Notes under the pieces: generated by a model
Database searches by the model: none
What the model was told of the DNA's origin: nothing
The model's input: the letters and a program-made list of their open reading frames with translations, nothing else
Translations under genes and position numbers: made by a program
NCBI RefSeq assembly: GCF_900109455.1
Contig: NZ_FOAG01000010.1
Location: forward strand, 1-64,000
Direction of reading: 5' to 3'
Length of the DNA stretch: 64,000 nt
From: Roseovarius azorensis
Lineage (GTDB): Bacteria > Pseudomonadota > Alphaproteobacteria > Rhodobacterales > Rhodobacteraceae
Shown: in pieces, positions 62,956 through 64,000 of the stretch
How the letters are laid out: every line of letters starts with the position of its first letter
Numbering within the stretch: the first letter of the stretch is position 1

Positions 62956-63888
62956 TCAGAAAACCGCGTGCTCCCCGCGCTCGGCGCTGGCCTCGCCGCG
63001 CAGCACCGCGGCATAATAGTCAAAGAGCCGTTCGCTGCCTGTCTCGGGCGTGGCCGCAGCATCATAGCGTCCCGCCGCCGCGTCCCAGACCAGCATCGAT
63101 TCGGTCGAGTAATAGCGCCCAATCCGCGCCAGTTCCGCCTTGGCGGCAAGCCGCCCCGAAACGCGCCCGGCCAGCGACAACCCTGCAACGATGGCATCCA
63201 TCAGCCCCGGTGGCACCGAGCGGAACCGCGGTGCCTGCCCGGTCAGCCGGAACAGTTCCTCACCCATCTCGCGCGGGGTGATCGCCGGTCCCGGCCCGCC
63301 GATCGGCAGCACCCGGTTCCAGCGGTCCTCGCGGTGCAGACACTCCACCAGATAGGCCGCCAGATCGCCATCACTGATCGGCTTGCATGCGGTACCCCGC
63401 CCGTCGCCGAAGATGAGATAGGGCCTGCCCGCCCGCACCCGTGCGATCTGTCCCGACAGCGACTTGAAATAGGCAGTGGGCCGCACGATGGACCAGCATA
63501 GCCCGGACGTCATCAGCGCCGCCTCGAAGTCGAGCTTTGCCTGCTGAAACGTCAGCAGCGGTTTCTGCACGCAGATGGCGGAGAGCAGCACGAACTGCCA
63601 CACACCCGCCGCCTGCGCCGCCCGCAGCACCGCCAGATGCGCATCGTGATCCACCGCCCTGGCATCGTCCGGCGCGCCACTGCGCGAGGCCATGCAGGAC
63701 AGCACAGCATCGAACCGCCCCCTGGCCATCACCCGATCCAGGGCCGCCGATTGGGGCAGCGCCCCGCCCGGTGGCCTGGTCAGACAGGTCACCGCATGCC
63801 CCCGCACCCGCAACCCGGTCAGCACCGCGCGCCCGATGGTTCCCGTGGCCCCCAGCAGCAGTACCCGTCTTGCTTCTGCCGCCTGCAT
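62956..63888 (-). CDS. bciA: Divinyl chlorophyllide 8-vinyl reductase, BciA type
   Basis: A 310-residue atypical SDR with LLGATGTIGRAV as the nucleotide site. Strong BciA marks: LLSAICVQKPLLTFQQAKLDFE, SIVRPTAYFKSLSGQI and TACKPISDGDLAAYL. It reduces the 8-vinyl group of divinyl (proto)chlorophyllide on the way to bacteriochlorophyll. GGAGGAGAAAGG leads to the ATG at 63888. No other photosynthesis gene is in the window. Confidence 0.88.
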   Translation of the reverse strand: MQAAEARRVLLLGATGTIGRAVLTGLRVRGHAVTCLTRPPGGALPQSAALDRVMARGRFDAVLSCMASRSGAPDDARAVDHDAHLAVLRAAQAAGVWQFVLLSAICVQKPLLTFQQAKLDFEAALMTSGLCWSIVRPTAYFKSLSGQIARVRAGRPYLIFGDGRGTACKPISDGDLAAYLVECLHREDRWNRVLPIGGPGPAITPREMGEELFRLTGQAPRFRSVPPGLMDAIVAGLSLAGRVSGRLAAKAELARIGRYYSTESMLVWDAAAGRYDAAATPETGSERLFDYYAAVLRGEASAERGEHAVF

Positions 63889-63981
63889 CCTTTCTCCTCC
63901 CGCCCTCCCGCATCTTGCGCAGGATCAAACCGCTGCATAGCTGTCCTGTGATAAATGTCAGAAAAACCGCGGAGGCGCGAC

Positions 63982-64000
63982 ATGCAGTTTCAGCTCAACA
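63982..64000 (+). CDS. Start of a gene truncated by the window edge
   Basis: GGAGG (63971-63975) and an ATG at 63982 open a frame MQFQLN that runs off the end. A good ribosome-binding site and the divergent position to bciA support a real gene; nothing can be said of the product. Confidence 0.45.

Noticed and set aside
61635-63197. A 520-codon minus-strand frame opposite the PatB-like gene
   Set aside because: The plus-strand protein has the PLP motif and family length; the minus-strand translation does not resemble a protein.
1-64000. tRNA, rRNA, insertion sequence, prophage or CRISPR array
   Set aside because: I looked through the gaps and found no cloverleaf, transposase or regularly spaced array; the gaps are short and none carries such a structure.

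Overview
The window is about 64 kb of GC-rich chromosomal DNA from an alphaproteobacterium. It most likely comes from the Roseobacter group of the Rhodobacterales. Gene order and protein families support this: a PTS/RapZ/HprK block beside ChvG-ChvI and pckA, a rpoZ-rel-pdxJ-acpS-lepB-rnc-era-recO block, ethylmalonyl-CoA pathway genes, and a BciA-type divinyl reductase that hints at bacteriochlorophyll synthesis. Genes are dense and often overlap by the 4-base ATGA/GTGA junction. I see no tRNA or rRNA gene, insertion sequence, prophage or CRISPR array.

Layout. 1-9.4 kb: the 5' end of tuf, a lipoprotein, a translationally coupled cytochrome P450 and multicopper oxidase pair, 3-hydroxybutyryl-CoA dehydrogenase, a DUF6473 protein, etfBA, a cobalamin adenosyltransferase, a small membrane protein and an SDR. 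9.6-20.3 kb: parC, an acyltransferase, HPr, EIIA, RapZ, HPr kinase, ChvG, ChvI, divergent pckA and a TauE/SafE permease. 20.4-25.1 kb: methylsuccinyl-CoA dehydrogenase (mcd), a P-loop ATPase behind a palindromic promoter, a TDT/SLAC1 transporter and an FAH-family hydrolase. 25.2-37.8 kb: a complete phosphonate C-P lyase locus (phnGHIJKL, phnN, phnM, a DUF1045 gene, phnF, a hexapeptide transferase, and the phnCDEE transporter). 38.0-45.8 kb: two TetR regulators, a META-like protein, and a tctCBA-shikimate dehydrogenase-dehydroshikimate dehydratase operon that should import shikimate or quinate and convert it to protocatechuate. 45.9-55.2 kb: housekeeping genes recO to folK on the minus strand. 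55.3-64 kb: a NYN-domain protein, YqaA, cytochrome c, ispH, rnhA, a TRIC-like protein, two small membrane proteins, fmt, two peptide-deformylase paralogs, a PatB-like C-S lyase, bciA and the first codons of one more gene.

How the parts work together. Hbd, Mcd, EtfAB and the B12 adenosyltransferase all serve acyl-CoA oxidation or the B12-dependent ethylmalonyl-CoA pathway, and pckA links C4 acids to gluconeogenesis. The PTS proteins have no sugar permease beside them and look regulatory, sitting next to ChvGI. The phn genes form one phosphate-scavenging unit, with Pho-box-like repeats and an inverted repeat at the phnF/phnG divide.

Most interesting points: a deformylase paralog with HQxxH instead of HExxH; a nearly invariant 20-base intergenic motif found three times; three 12-base repeats at exact 20-base spacing upstream of pckA; twin 19-base operator-like repeats 30 bases apart in the shikimate promoter; a Pho box with no gene correctly placed downstream; and a probably leaderless, probably autoregulated ATPase gene. 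No clearly new multi-gene defence or mobile system is visible.
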